A stretch of 64,000 bases of DNA from Ancylobacter tetraedralis (GCF_014195655.1 NZ_JACICD010000011.1:44865-108864), one strand, 5' to 3'. Shown: positions 1 to 8,660, numbered from the stretch's first letter. The notes: generated from the letters alone by a model not told the origin. A program made the numbers and translations.

Positions 1-239
1 ACCAGCGACGCGGTCATGTAGCGCGTGCCATTCTCGGCGCGCAGGCGGCTGGATGGCTCGATCTCGACCATTTCCTCCCGCGTCGGCACGGCGATGCCGA
101 GCGTCGCTTCCACGCTGGCATCCTCGTCGGGCTCCGGGCGGAACAGGTCGATCCAGATCGCCTCGGCCGGGATCGTCTCCCCCGCGGGAACGGTGACATG
201 CTCCAGCGCGCCCTGGCGCATGCAATAGGCGTTGATCAT
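1..239 (-). CDS. corA: CorA-type Mg2+/Co2+ transporter, N-terminal part (cut by window edge)
   Basis: Reading leftward from the ATG at 237-239, the frame stays open to the window edge and gives 79 residues. It begins MINAYCMRQGALEHV and contains AIWIDLFRPEPDED, then GIAVPTREEMVEIEPSSRL, then NGTRYMTASL. The WIDL segment and the PTREEM.EIEPSSRL segment are characteristic of the cytoplasmic N-terminal domain of bacterial CorA. CorA is a homopentameric inner-membrane channel that takes up Mg2+, and also Co2+ or Ni2+. The pore helices and the GMN motif would lie outside the window, so only the N-terminal domain can be judged. Overlapping reading frames on both strands were dismissed because only this frame carries family-like sequence. 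Confidence 0.85.
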   Translation of the reverse strand, partial: MINAYCMRQGALEHVTVPAGETIPAEAIWIDLFRPEPDEDASVEATLGIAVPTREEMVEIEPSSRLRAENGTRYMTASL

Positions 240-472
240 AGGCTCTCCCCGCACGCGCCTTCGCGGCGGCCGCGACAATGGACAAGGCCGCGTCCGGTGT
301 CACCACCCCGCTCTCGGGAATACCGAGGCGGGAGCGGCACGGCTCCGACACCGGTTCACGGCCGGCCGCCACGGCGCGCCGGAGGAGGCTCCACCGGCGC
401 GCGGGAAGGCGCAGCCTCACAATCGGCCGCGGGACAATTCAGGATCGGCAGGGATGTTGCGGATGGCGGCGC
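240..472. other. Intergenic stretch upstream of corA
   Basis: 233 bases between the corA start and the end of the small gene at 473-700. Open frames here are GC-rich shadows without recognisable protein features. The corA promoter should lie in this stretch, but I see no clear -35/-10 pair. Confidence 0.4.
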
Positions 473-700
473 TCAGGCCGCGAAATATTCCACGTCGCGT
501 AGCGTGACGATTTTGTTTTCCCCATCGTCGGTCCGCGCCGCACCCTTGGCGGGGGCATCGGATACTGTCGGGGTCGAGGCATAGCGGGCAGCGGCGGCGA
601 CGGCGGAAATGCCGATCTCGCGCCAGTGGGCGGCTTGGTGGGAACGGTCCCAGCGTTCGCTCGGCCGGCTCTCGGGAGCCGGGGTTTCCTCGGTAGACAT
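473..700 (-). CDS. Small hypothetical protein (75 aa)
   Basis: A 75-residue soluble, slightly acidic protein beginning MSTEETPAPESRPSERW. A central segment contains HWREIGISAVAAAARYA and the C-terminus is GENKIVTLRDVEYFAA. The gene is supported by a strong ribosome-binding site (GGAGGAAGGC directly before the ATG, reading the minus strand) and by natural-looking composition compared with the overlapping frames. There is no signal peptide, membrane helix or cysteine pair. I do not recognise a named family. It lies just ahead of corA on the same strand, but the 233-base gap argues against tight co-transcription. Function unknown. Confidence 0.65.
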   Translation of the reverse strand: MSTEETPAPESRPSERWDRSHQAAHWREIGISAVAAAARYASTPTVSDAPAKGAARTDDGENKIVTLRDVEYFAA

Positions 701-992
701 GCCTTCCTCCAGAATGGTCGCCCCGCTTTTCGAGAACGACAGTCGACGAAATGGGCGCCGACTGCGTCAAAATTAAGCAAATTCGGGGTCGGGTATAGGG
801 TGCCTTACGTTACGAACGGTGTTCCGCCCGGTTTTGGGCCTCTTCCAACGAAACTGAGGTTTTTGAGCAACAAGTCCGCGCCACCGACACATGGCGCCGA
901 TATGTCCTCTTCAAGGCCAGAACGAGTTCGGCTAATCGACATGGATGAAAGCACGCATGTGTCGTGCGAGAAGAGATTCGGAGCTTCGGGAT

Positions 993-1595
993 ATGATTGT
1001 GCGCGGGGCGGGAGTTGTCCTGTTGGCGCTGCTGTTGGGGGCTTGCAGCGCCGTGGAGCGCCAGCCGGCGCCCGAGGCTTCTCTGACCCCCCGGGACAAG
1101 CAGCTGCTGGCCAATGCGCCTTACCAGAAGGTGCTGCCGCCGGATATTTACCAGCGCTCCATCGTCGACTATTCCGGCAAGGAGAAGCCGGGCACCATCG
1201 TCGTCGATACGGACAAGAAGTATCTCTATCTCGTCCAGGACGAGGGCAAGGCGATCCGCTACGGCGTGACCGTCGGCGAGGAAGGCCTCGCCTTCCACGG
1301 CGAGGCGAAGGTGGGTCGCAAGGTCGAATGGCCGACCTGGACGCCGACCCCCGAGATCAAGCAGCGTCTGGCCGGCGTGCCGAATTTCGTCGGTCCCGGC
1401 CCGCACAACCCGATGGGTGCCCGCGCGCTCTATCTCTACCAGGGCAACAAGGACACGCTGTTCCGCATCCACGGCACCAACCAGCCGGAATATATCGGCC
1501 AGGCCATCTCCTCGGGCTGCATCCGCATGCTGAACGAGGACGTGATCGACCTCTACACCCGCGTGCCGCAGGGCGCCGAAGTCGTGGTGCTCTGA
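993..1595 (+). CDS. L,D-transpeptidase lipoprotein (YkuD domain)
   Basis: A 200-residue protein of the YkuD/L,D-transpeptidase family, which forms 3-3 cross-links in peptidoglycan or attaches proteins to it in the periplasm. The N-terminus is a lipoprotein signal ending in the lipobox LLGAC, so Cys18 would be lipidated. The YkuD domain covers about residues 60-200. It contains TIVVDTDKKYLYLVQ near its start and the catalytic block HGTNQPEYIGQAISSGCIRM, with catalytic Cys176 followed by IRM. An upstream ATG at 945 would add 16 polar residues before the signal peptide, so the ATG at 993, with GGAG nearby, is preferred. A second member lies at 12,798, and the two share the same catalytic layout. 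A strong hairpin terminator follows. Confidence 0.92.
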   Translation: MIVRGAGVVLLALLLGACSAVERQPAPEASLTPRDKQLLANAPYQKVLPPDIYQRSIVDYSGKEKPGTIVVDTDKKYLYLVQDEGKAIRYGVTVGEEGLAFHGEAKVGRKVEWPTWTPTPEIKQRLAGVPNFVGPGPHNPMGARALYLYQGNKDTLFRIHGTNQPEYIGQAISSGCIRMLNEDVIDLYTRVPQGAEVVVL

Positions 1596-1663
1596 AGGCG
1601 CACGGCTGTCACGGCGCGGCCCCTTCCCGGGGCTGCGCGAGGCTCGCGGAAGGCCGGATATCG

Positions 1664-1695
1664 AAAAGGGCGCTGCTCGGCAGCGCCCTTTTTCT
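1664..1695 (+). terminator. Rho-independent terminator after the L,D-transpeptidase gene
   Basis: A stem of about 12 bp (AAAAGGGCGCTG at 1664-1675 against CAGCGCCCTTTT at 1681-1692) with a short loop around TCG. The T-rich 3' arm runs into TTTTTC. It lies 69 bases after the stop of the upstream gene. Confidence 0.85.
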
Positions 1696-1934
1696 TTGCC
1701 TGCTCGGCTTTGGGGCCAGCCGGCGAACAAGCGGCGGCCCGCTGCGGGAACGAGGCTCCGCGCGAACGGGGATCGCTCGGCAAGACGGGCCGGCGTCGCG
1801 CCACCGATCGCGGACGCGCGGCCCGGCGTCCCGTCCTCGGTCCGTCTCTCGCCATCCGCGCGATGGGAAGGTGAAAGGCTCACATCCCCGGGGAAGGCCC
1901 CCGGGGGCAGCCGTCCCACCCGTGCCCGGGCCTC

Positions 1935-3317
1935 TCAGGCCGCCAGCAGCTTCTCGCTCACCGCCCAGTCCAGCGTCTTGTCCAGTGCACGGGTGAGGCG
2001 GTCGAACAGGTCGTCGATCTCGGCCGGCGAGATGATGAGCGGCGGGCAGATCGTCACCGCGTCGCCGAACACGTTGCGCACGATCAGCCCCTCGCCCTGC
2101 GCGAAGGCCACGCACTTGGCCGCCACGCCCTTCTTGGCGTCGAACTGGTGCTTGGTCTTCTTGTCGGCGACGAGCTCGACGCCGGCCACCAGCCCCGCCC
2201 CGCGCGCCTCGCCGACCAGCGGGTGGTCTTCCAGCGCCGCCAGTCGCGCGCGGAACTGCGGGATCTTCGCCCGCACCCGCTCGAAGACGCTCTCGCGCTC
2301 GTAGATTTCCAGCGTCTTCAGCGCCACCGCCGCCGCCACCGGATGACCGGAATAGGTGTAGCCATGGCCGAAGCTGCCGAGCTTGGTGCTCTCCTGCAGC
2401 ATGGCCTGGTACATGTCCTCGGGGATCATCACCCCGCCGATCGGCTGGTAGGCGGAGGAGAGCGCCTTGGCGATGGAGATCGAGTTCGGCGTCATGTCCA
2501 TCGCCTGGCAGCCGAAGGCGGTGCCGAGCCGGCCAAAGCCGGTGATGACCTCGTCACCGATGAAGAACACGTCGTATTTCTTCAGCACCGCCTCGATCTT
2601 GGGATAATAGGTCTTCGGCGGCACGATCACGCCGCCCGCTCCCAGCACCGGCTCGGCGATGAAGGCGGCGACGGTCTCCGGCCCTTCCGCGATGATCAGC
2701 GCCTCGAGATCGGCGGCGAGGCGGGTGGCGAAATCCTCCTCGCTCTCGCCCGGCTCGGCCAGCCGGTAGTGATGCGGGCAGGTCGTGTGCCGCACGCCGG
2801 CGATCGGCAGATCGAAATCATTGTGGTTGCCAGCCAGCCCGGTGAGCGAGGCCGAGGCGATGGTCACGCCGTGATAGGCGCGCATGCGCGAGATGATCTT
2901 CTTCTTCTTCGGTCGGCCGAGCGCGTTGTTCATGTACCAGACGAGCTTCATCTGGGTGTCGTTGGCCTCGGAGCCGGAATTGGTGAAGAACACCTTGGAG
3001 ATCGGCACCGGGGCCATCTCCTTCAGCTTCTCCGCGAGCTCGATCGCGGGATCGTGGCTCTTGCCGCCGAAGAGGTGGGTGAAGGGCAGCTTGCGCATCT
3101 GCGCGGCCGCCGTCTCCACCAGTTCCTCGTTGCCATAGCCGAGCGCCGTGCACCACAGGCCGGCCATGCCTTCGAGATAGGGCTTGCCGTCCACGTCATA
3201 GACCCACGAGCCCTGGCCACGCTCCAGGATGAGCGGCCCGCTGTCCCGGATGGACACGAGGTTGGTGTAGGGATGGATCAGGGTCTCGACGTCGCGAGTC
3301 TGCAGATTGGTGAGCAT
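1935..3317 (-). CDS. Class III (omega) aminotransferase, PLP-dependent
   Basis: A 460-residue pyridoxal-phosphate enzyme of fold type I, class III. Such enzymes transfer the amino group of an omega-amino acid or polyamine (for example putrescine or beta-alanine) to pyruvate or another keto acid. Visible landmarks are the phosphate-binding NSGSEAND (113-120), the AYHG motif (147-150), GDEVITGFGR (254-263, Asp255 binding the pyridine nitrogen) and SISIAKALSSAYQPIGG, with Lys284 as the Schiff-base lysine. The C-terminal substrate domain contains GAGLVAGVELV. The ATG at 3317 has GGAG nine bases upstream. A longer frame reaching 4841 exists, but its extra part is only the shadow of the extensin gene. 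The substrate cannot be assigned from sequence; the closest general type is SpuC or pyruvate-dependent omega-transaminase. Confidence 0.92.
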   Translation of the reverse strand: MLTNLQTRDVETLIHPYTNLVSIRDSGPLILERGQGSWVYDVDGKPYLEGMAGLWCTALGYGNEELVETAAAQMRKLPFTHLFGGKSHDPAIELAEKLKEMAPVPISKVFFTNSGSEANDTQMKLVWYMNNALGRPKKKKIISRMRAYHGVTIASASLTGLAGNHNDFDLPIAGVRHTTCPHHYRLAEPGESEEDFATRLAADLEALIIAEGPETVAAFIAEPVLGAGGVIVPPKTYYPKIEAVLKKYDVFFIGDEVITGFGRLGTAFGCQAMDMTPNSISIAKALSSAYQPIGGVMIPEDMYQAMLQESTKLGSFGHGYTYSGHPVAAAVALKTLEIYERESVFERVRAKIPQFRARLAALEDHPLVGEARGAGLVAGVELVADKKTKHQFDAKKGVAAKCVAFAQGEGLIVRNVFGDAVTICPPLIISPAEIDDLFDRLTRALDKTLDWAVSEKLLAA

Positions 3318-3481
3318 GAGCCGGAACTCCGCGGGGGGATCAGTGGCGCGCACCCTAGATCGCCCCGCGCCGCGCCGGAAGCGCGCCCTTCGGCGCATGC
3401 CGGCCGAAAGCCCGATTTTCGCACCGTTTCCGTCTCGCTCGCCATCGACCGCCATCGGGCCGACGACGCGCGCACCCATGC

Positions 3482-4861
3482 TCAGTGCGGCCCGCGCCCG
3501 CGCGTCGTCGGCCCGCGCGAGGCCTCGACGACGATGTCCCACTGGCACAGCACCGCCCCACTGCGCCGGCTCGCCCGGTCGAGATGCAGATGCTCCTCGT
3601 GATAGCCGTCCGAACCGGGGCCGAGAATCGTGGTGAAATCGGCGCAGGCGCTGGCGCGCAGCGTCTCCTGGAAGGCGCGCGACATTCCCGTCTCGCCCGC
3701 CCCCACCGGGCCGATCACGAAGCGGCGCCCGTCCGCCAGCACCAGGCCGCCAATGTCGATCGCATTGCCGCGCCCGTGCTCGCTGATCTTGGCGCCGGCG
3801 ACACGGTTGCGCGGGCGGCACTGCTGCGAGGCCGCGACCATCACCGTGTCGAGCGGGGAGCCGAGCGCCGCCGCCGCCGGCTCCACCTTCTCGCGCAGCC
3901 AGGTCGCCACCGAGGCCGCCATCTCGCAGCGCAGTACCGCCGCGGGCGCCAGTTCCACCAGCCGCCCGTCCTTCATCCGCACGGCCGAGAGGCTGACGCC
4001 GCGATCGACCGTGCAGAGCGGATCGGTCGCCGTCACCACGGATGGCGTGAACACACCGATACCGCCATTGGACAGTTCCGGGCAGATGGTCGGCGCGCTC
4101 GCCGGCGCCGGCTCGGTCACGCTTTCCGACGGCGGCAGGGCGGCCACGCGCGGACCTTCCGGGGGCGGCGATTCGGCCGGACGCTGCGGCGGCAGCGGCG
4201 CGGTCTCGCGAGAGGCGGGAGGGTCGACGGCCGGCGGCGCCGGGGGAGCGGCGGCGATCACGGGGGCCGGCGCGGCGGGAGACGGGGCCGGGAGGACCGG
4301 ACCCACCGCCACCGGCGCGTCGCCTGCGCCCGGCGGGCGGGGCGGCAGGGGTGCCCGCGCCGAGGGCGGCGGGGGAACCGCCGGCGTGCTCGCGAGATCC
4401 GGCGGGCGCACCGGCGTGGGAATCGCCGGCACGGCCGACGGAGCGGGAGCGGGAAGCGGCGTGGCCGTCACGGCCGGGACCGGCGCGGGCAACGGGACCG
4501 GCGCGGGTGCCGGGCCGGCCTCTGCCGAGCCGGCCCGCTCGGGCTCGCGGGCAAGCTCGGCCGGGCGGATCGGGGGCAGCGGCACGCCCGGGCGCGGCCG
4601 CGCCAGCCGGGCACGCGGCTTTTGCGGCGCGGGGCGCGTGCCGAACATGTCGCCGATCTGTTCGTTGAGCGCCTTGCCGGCGGCGTCGAAAGACGCTCCG
4701 GCCTCCCCCAGCGGATCCGCCGCGAGGGGGCCGGCCATCAACAGCAGCAGCGCCGCTGCCGACGACAAGACGCGGGTACGCAGGGTGCCCGGCGGGGTGC
4801 GCCATGTGGTGCACCATGTGGTCCACCATATGGTCCACCATGGGAGCGGCCGTAAATCCAT
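3482..4861 (-). CDS. Extensin-like C-terminal domain protein, secreted
   Basis: A 459-residue protein with three parts. The N-terminus (about 1-50) has an unusual repetitive Trp/Thr segment followed by a hydrophobic signal sequence ending LLLLMAGPLAADP. A long Pro/Ala-rich low-complexity linker spans about 75-270. A folded C-terminal domain (about 275-450) belongs to the bacterial extensin-like family (PF06904). That domain has the conserved SEHGRGNAIDIGG and YHEEHLHLD stretches, a metallopeptidase-like His/Asp pattern, and several cysteines (CPEL, CTVD, QQCRPRN, ACADF). The likely location is periplasmic or cell-envelope. The start at 4861 has GAGAGG upstream. The gene is divergent from the HAD gene at 4904, with only 42 bases between starts. 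The biochemical role of the bacterial family is not established. Confidence 0.85.
   Translation of the reverse strand: MDLRPLPWWTIWWTTWCTTWRTPPGTLRTRVLSSAAALLLLMAGPLAADPLGEAGASFDAAGKALNEQIGDMFGTRPAPQKPRARLARPRPGVPLPPIRPAELAREPERAGSAEAGPAPAPVPLPAPVPAVTATPLPAPAPSAVPAIPTPVRPPDLASTPAVPPPPSARAPLPPRPPGAGDAPVAVGPVLPAPSPAAPAPVIAAAPPAPPAVDPPASRETAPLPPQRPAESPPPEGPRVAALPPSESVTEPAPASAPTICPELSNGGIGVFTPSVVTATDPLCTVDRGVSLSAVRMKDGRLVELAPAAVLRCEMAASVATWLREKVEPAAAALGSPLDTVMVAASQQCRPRNRVAGAKISEHGRGNAIDIGGLVLADGRRFVIGPVGAGETGMSRAFQETLRASACADFTTILGPGSDGYHEEHLHLDRASRRSGAVLCQWDIVVEASRGPTTRGRGPH
4794..4841 (-). repeat. 12-bp tandem repeat in the 5' end of the extensin-like gene
   Basis: Read on the minus strand, units of the form ATGGTGGACCAY occur at 4830-4841, 4818-4829 and 4806-4817, with a more diverged unit at 4794-4805. 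The period is exactly 12, so it encodes a four-residue repeat of the W-x-T type near the N-terminus of the extensin-like protein. In another frame each unit begins with an in-phase ATG. Confidence 0.85.
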
Positions 4862-4903
4862 GCTATCAGCCCTCTCAACGCCAACGGACGGTATCGACTG
4901 ACA

Positions 4904-5647
4904 GTGAACGCACCGCGCGCCATTCTGTTCGACAAGGACGGCACCCTGGTCGATTTCGACCTCACCTGGGGCCCCGCCGCCGGCGCCGTGCTGGAGCGTC
5001 TCGCCGGCGCGGACAGCCGGGCGCGCGACGCGCTCTATGCCGCCGCCCATTATCTGCCGGACGAGCGCCGGTTCCGGCAGAGCTCGCCGCTCATCGCCGG
5101 CTCCTCGCGGCAATATGGCCCGGCGCTGGCCGACGTGCTCGGCCGCCCCGCGGATGCCGATTTCTTCCGCGAGATCGACGAATTGTTCATCGAGGAAGGC
5201 CGGCGCTTTCTCACGCCGATCGGCCGGCCCGCCGAACCGCTGGCGCGACTGCATCGCCTGGGCCTGCCGCTGGGCATCGCCACCAATGATGCCGAGGCCA
5301 ATGCGAGGGTGCAGGTGGACCTGCTCGGCCTCACCGACATGATGAGCGCGATCTATGGCTATGATTCCGGCCATGGCTCGAAACCCGGCCCCGGCATGGT
5401 ACAGGCCTTCAGCCGGCTGACCGGCCTGCCGCCGGGCGATATCGCCCTTGTCGGCGACACGCGCCACGATCTGGAATGCGCACATGCCGCCGGCGCGCGG
5501 GCCATCCTGGTGCGCTGCGGGCCGTCTCCGGTCGACGATTTCGCCCATGAGGCGGATCTGGTGGTCGATTCGGTCGCGGCGCTGGCCGACCTCCTGCTGG
5601 CCGAGCCTCTGCCGGTCGGGCATCTTCCCGTTTCACGGGCGACCTGA
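4904..5647 (+). CDS. HAD-family hydrolase, phosphoglycolate phosphatase-like
   Basis: A 247-residue haloacid-dehalogenase superfamily phosphatase. Motif I is DKDGT, with the first Asp as nucleophile and the third residue as acid/base. Motif II is around IATND, a lysine lies in GHGSKPGPGM, and motif IV is GDTRHDLECA. A helical cap between motifs I and II indicates subclass IA, as in Gph-type phosphatases that hydrolyse 2-phosphoglycolate or other small phosphoesters. The start is GTG at 4904. The gene is divergent from the extensin-like gene and is followed after 10 bases by the DUF1499 gene, so the two are probably co-transcribed. Substrate specificity cannot be read from the sequence. Confidence 0.88.
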   Translation: MNAPRAILFDKDGTLVDFDLTWGPAAGAVLERLAGADSRARDALYAAAHYLPDERRFRQSSPLIAGSSRQYGPALADVLGRPADADFFREIDELFIEEGRRFLTPIGRPAEPLARLHRLGLPLGIATNDAEANARVQVDLLGLTDMMSAIYGYDSGHGSKPGPGMVQAFSRLTGLPPGDIALVGDTRHDLECAHAAGARAILVRCGPSPVDDFAHEADLVVDSVAALADLLLAEPLPVGHLPVSRAT

Positions 5648-5657
5648 GGGGCAAGGC

Positions 5658-6443
5658 ATGGTGCGCCGCCGGCTCTATGTCGAGGAACGCCTGTCGCGGC
5701 TCGCCGTATGGAGCCTGCGCACCGCCATCTTCGCGCTGCCCGTCACCGCCATCGGCATCGCGCTCTATGCCACGGAGACGCTGGATTTCCGCAGCGCGGT
5801 CTATACCGTGCTGGCGGGCGTGGGCCTTTCCGTCCTCGCGCTGCTGCTGGCGCTGGCCGGCTTCGTCGTCATCTGGAACGAGGGCCTGCGCGGCCTCGGG
5901 CGGGTGCTCGGGGCGGCGGCGCTGGCGCTGGCGCTGCTCATGCCCACGGCGACGGTGGCCGCGCTGAGCGTCGGCCTGCCGGCGCTGCACGATATCAGCA
6001 CCGATATCGACGATCCCCCGGTCTTCGTGACGCTGGGCGCGGCGCGGGCACGCGAGGCCAATGCGCTGGCCTATGGCGGCGAGGGCGCCGCAGCCGGGCA
6101 GGACGACGCCTATCCCGGCATCAAGCCGATGGAACTCGACGTGCCGGCCGACGAAATCTACGCGGCGCTGCTGGCCATGGTCACGCGCCACAAATGGCTG
6201 GTCGTGGACGCGGTCTCCCCGCGCGGGGGCCTGCGTGACGGGCGGATCGAGGCGGTGGCGCGCGCCCTGCCCTTCGGCCTGCGCGACGATATCGTGATCC
6301 GCGTGCGCCGCACCGCCGAGGGCACGCGGGTCGACATGCGCTCGGTGTCGCGCAACAGCGACCGCGATTTCGGCTCCAATGCCCGCCGCATCGACGCTCT
6401 GTTCAGCGAACTCGCCGAGGCGCAGGGCCGGCGGAGGCGCTGA
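5658..6443 (+). CDS. DUF1499 domain membrane protein
   Basis: A 261-residue protein with three hydrophobic segments in the first 120 residues (AIFALPVTAIGIALYA; VLAGVGLSVLALLLALAGFVVIW; LALALLMPTATVAALSV). A soluble domain over about 140-255 begins YPGIKPMELDVPADEIY, continues into HKWLVVDAVSPRGG, and ends with a VDMRSVSRNSDRDFGSNARRI stretch. That arrangement fits DUF1499, a conserved family of unknown function. The ATG at 5658 is preceded by GAGGGG. It follows the HAD gene by 10 bases. The family is widespread in Hyphomicrobiales, and I cannot assign a biochemical role. Confidence 0.82.
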   Translation: MVRRRLYVEERLSRLAVWSLRTAIFALPVTAIGIALYATETLDFRSAVYTVLAGVGLSVLALLLALAGFVVIWNEGLRGLGRVLGAAALALALLMPTATVAALSVGLPALHDISTDIDDPPVFVTLGAARAREANALAYGGEGAAAGQDDAYPGIKPMELDVPADEIYAALLAMVTRHKWLVVDAVSPRGGLRDGRIEAVARALPFGLRDDIVIRVRRTAEGTRVDMRSVSRNSDRDFGSNARRIDALFSELAEAQGRRRR

Positions 6444-6486
6444 AGCGGCAAGCCGCGGGCGAAAAGCGCGTCCCGCCAACCCATCT

Positions 6487-7398
6487 TCAGGGCCGCGTGA
6501 ACACGCCCTCAACCACGGCGGGCCCATCGGTGAGCACCGCGCCGCGCGCGACCAGATCTTCCAGATGCGCGAGGGTGGAGAGCCCCGCCGCCCCGGCGAG
6601 GCGCGGATCGAGCCCGAAATAGATGGCGCGCACGATTTGCGGAATGGTCATCGGCCCGCGCTCCAGCGCCCGCAGGATGGCGGTCTCGCGCGCCTGGCGG
6701 TGGCGGATCAGCCGCTCCACCAGCAATCGCCCCTCGCGCACCGGCCCGCCATGGCCGGGCAGGTAGAAGGTCTCCGGGCGCGCATGCAGGCGCCGCAGCG
6801 AGTCCATGTAGTCGTTCATCGAGCCGTCCGGCGGGGCGACGATGGTGGTGGACCAGCCCATGACATGGTCGCCGACAAACACGAGCCCTTGCGCCTCCAG
6901 CACGAAGGCCATGTGGTTGGCGGCGTGGCCCGGCGTCGCCAGTGCGTGGAGCGTCCAGCCGGCGCCGTGCACCTGCGCCCCGTCGGCCAGCGCGACATCG
7001 GGGAAGAAGGCGCGGTCGGCGGCTGATTCGAGGGCGTTGCCCTCGCCCTCGTGGGAGGGGCGTGCGGCACGATGCGGCCCCTGCGCATGGGTCGGGGCGC
7101 CGGTGAGCGCCTTCAGTGCCTCAAGCGCGCCGGAATGGTCGCGATGGGTATGGGTGAGGAGAATATGCGTCACGCGCTCGCCGCGCACCGCTTCCATCAG
7201 CGCCGCGACATGAGCGGGATCGTCGGGACCGGGGTCGATGATCGCCACCTCGCCCTCGCCCACGATATAGCTGCAGGTGCCGGTGAAGGTGAACGGGCCC
7301 GGATTGGGCGCCAGCACGCGGCGCACCCCGGGCGCGACACGGTCGGCCCGCCCGGGAACCGCGTCGAACTTCCGGTCGAAGGGAATGTCTTCCGCCAT
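6487..7398 (-). CDS. MBL-fold metallo-hydrolase with C-terminal winged-helix domain (LACTB2-like)
   Basis: A 303-residue protein. The metallo-beta-lactamase fold has the zinc motif THTHRDHSG (HxHxDH), a second His in TPGHAANH, Asp in GDHVMGW, and His in LPGHGGPV. A C-terminal segment of about 60 residues (VERLIRHRQARETAILRAL and onward) resembles the winged-helix extension of LACTB2-type proteins, which act as ribonucleases or small-ester hydrolases. The ATG at 7398 begins MAEDIPFDRKF. An upstream TTG at 7464 would extend the protein through tandem-repeat DNA and is considered unlikely. The gene converges with the DUF1499 gene (43 bases apart). Substrate unknown. Confidence 0.88.
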   Translation of the reverse strand: MAEDIPFDRKFDAVPGRADRVAPGVRRVLAPNPGPFTFTGTCSYIVGEGEVAIIDPGPDDPAHVAALMEAVRGERVTHILLTHTHRDHSGALEALKALTGAPTHAQGPHRAARPSHEGEGNALESAADRAFFPDVALADGAQVHGAGWTLHALATPGHAANHMAFVLEAQGLVFVGDHVMGWSTTIVAPPDGSMNDYMDSLRRLHARPETFYLPGHGGPVREGRLLVERLIRHRQARETAILRALERGPMTIPQIVRAIYFGLDPRLAGAAGLSTLAHLEDLVARGAVLTDGPAVVEGVFTRP

Positions 7399-7456
7399 CT
7401 CAGCCTGCCCTGCCTTGTCCTTCCCGGTCTCGCGCAGATGCAGCGGACCCACCTTC

Positions 7457-7551
7457 ACCGCCAAGGCTCAAGTGCCGCAAGGCCTCAAGCACCGCCAGGG
7501 CTCAAGCACCGCAAAGCCTCAAGCACCGCAAAGGCTCCGGCACCGTAATGG
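7457..7551. repeat. 17-bp tandem repeat, five copies plus a partial unit
   Basis: Units at 7457-7473, 7474-7490, 7491-7507, 7508-7524 and 7525-7541, with a partial unit at 7542-7551. The consensus is about ACCGCAAAGGCTCAAGC. It lies directly upstream of the MBL hydrolase gene, in the 424-base gap before carbonic anhydrase. Confidence 0.85.
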
Positions 7552-7822
7552 TCTGGGCGCCTGTTCAGACGCGCTTTCTGCCGCAACCCGCCGGCTGCCC
7601 CGCTCCAAGTCGCTCTAGACCATTTCCTCGCCAGGGGAAACCAAGCGCCGGCGCGGGCGGGCGGTGTCGGGTGCCGGCAGGAGGCGCAGCCATGGGGCGC
7701 TGCCGTGGGGCGCCGCCATGGGGCTTGGCCGGCGGGAGCCGCTTCTGCCCAAAGCGCGAATTGCCTCGGTCGCCCGCGACCTTTATTCAGCGTCTTGCGC
7801 GCGCGTTTGATGGGGAACGGAC
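7552..7822. other. Intergenic stretch before carbonic anhydrase
   Basis: About 270 GC-rich bases with no supported gene. An open frame from 7548 runs into the carbonic anhydrase gene in another phase and has no protein-like character. GGGGAACGG just before 7823 is the probable ribosome-binding region of the next gene. Confidence 0.4.
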
Positions 7823-8437
7823 ATGGATAATCTCCTGGATGGCTATCGTCGGTTTCGGGCCACCTCGTGGCCGGAACGCAAGATCCTGTTCGAGAAACTG
7901 GCGGCGCGCGGCCAGCGCCCGCAGACGCTGGTGATCGCCTGCTCGGACAGCCGGGTGGACCCGAGCATGATCTTCGATGCCGGACCGGGCGAACTGTTCG
8001 TGGTGCGCAACGTGGCCAATCTCGTGCCGCCCTACACGACGCCCGACCATGACCACCACGGCACCAGCGCCGCCATCGAATTCGCGGTGCGGGTTCTGGA
8101 AGTGTCGCAGATCGTGGTGGTGGGCCACGCGCTGTGCGGCGGTGCCGGGGCTCTGATCGACGGGGCGCCGGAGAAGGCGCGCGACTTCCTCCCGGACTGG
8201 ATCAACATCGCCGCGCCGGCGCGCGACATCGCGCTCAAGCTGAGCGAGGACCCGGAGGAGCGCCGGCGCATCGTCGAGCACCAGTGCGTGAAGCTCTCGC
8301 TGCGCAACCTCGAAACCTTCCCCTGGGTTCGGGAAAAGCTCGCGGAAGGACAGCTAACATTGCACGGTGCGTTTTTCGCGGTGGCGACCGGCGTGCTGGA
8401 GCGCCTCGGCCCCGACGGCACCTTCGCCCCCGCCTAA
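7823..8437 (+). CDS. Beta-class carbonic anhydrase
   Basis: A 204-residue zinc enzyme interconverting CO2 and bicarbonate. The family ligand set is visible: Cys40 in IACSDSR, with Asp42 and Arg44 forming the dyad, then His102 and Cys105 in VVGHALCGG. RNVANLVPP and GTSAAIEFAV are further conserved beta-CA segments. The length is normal for the family. It is probably cytoplasmic, since there is no signal peptide. It stands alone, with a tRNA gene downstream on the other strand. It probably supplies bicarbonate for carboxylases; nothing in the context ties it to carboxysomes or cyanate breakdown, so I do not choose between can and cynT. Confidence 0.95.
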   Translation: MDNLLDGYRRFRATSWPERKILFEKLAARGQRPQTLVIACSDSRVDPSMIFDAGPGELFVVRNVANLVPPYTTPDHDHHGTSAAIEFAVRVLEVSQIVVVGHALCGGAGALIDGAPEKARDFLPDWINIAAPARDIALKLSEDPEERRRIVEHQCVKLSLRNLETFPWVREKLAEGQLTLHGAFFAVATGVLERLGPDGTFAPA

Positions 8438-8660
8438 TTCGCACCGCGGATCCTTGTACCGACAAGCCTCGCCCGCCCCGGCCGCCCGCCTCGGGCGGGT
8501 AGGCCGCAGCAGGCGCTTGGGGTGACGCTGAGGCGGATGCTGAGGCGGCGTGACCGATAGCGCAGGCGAGCCCTGCGCCGGCACGCAATCCAGCCCACGC
8601 CGGCCCCGGAGGGCGGCTGCGGCGTCAGATGTCGAAGATGGATAAGTCTCGGGAAATAGA

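Noticed and set aside
1935..4841. A single 968-codon frame joining the aminotransferase to upstream sequence
   Set aside because: The part beyond 3317 is the off-frame shadow of the extensin-like gene and is Arg/Gly/Pro-rich; the aminotransferase has its own RBS and family-like start at 3317.
3485..4855. Long plus-strand frames opposite the extensin-like gene
   Set aside because: Caused by the Pro/Ala-rich linker of the real gene read in reverse; repetitive Gly/Arg-rich translation.
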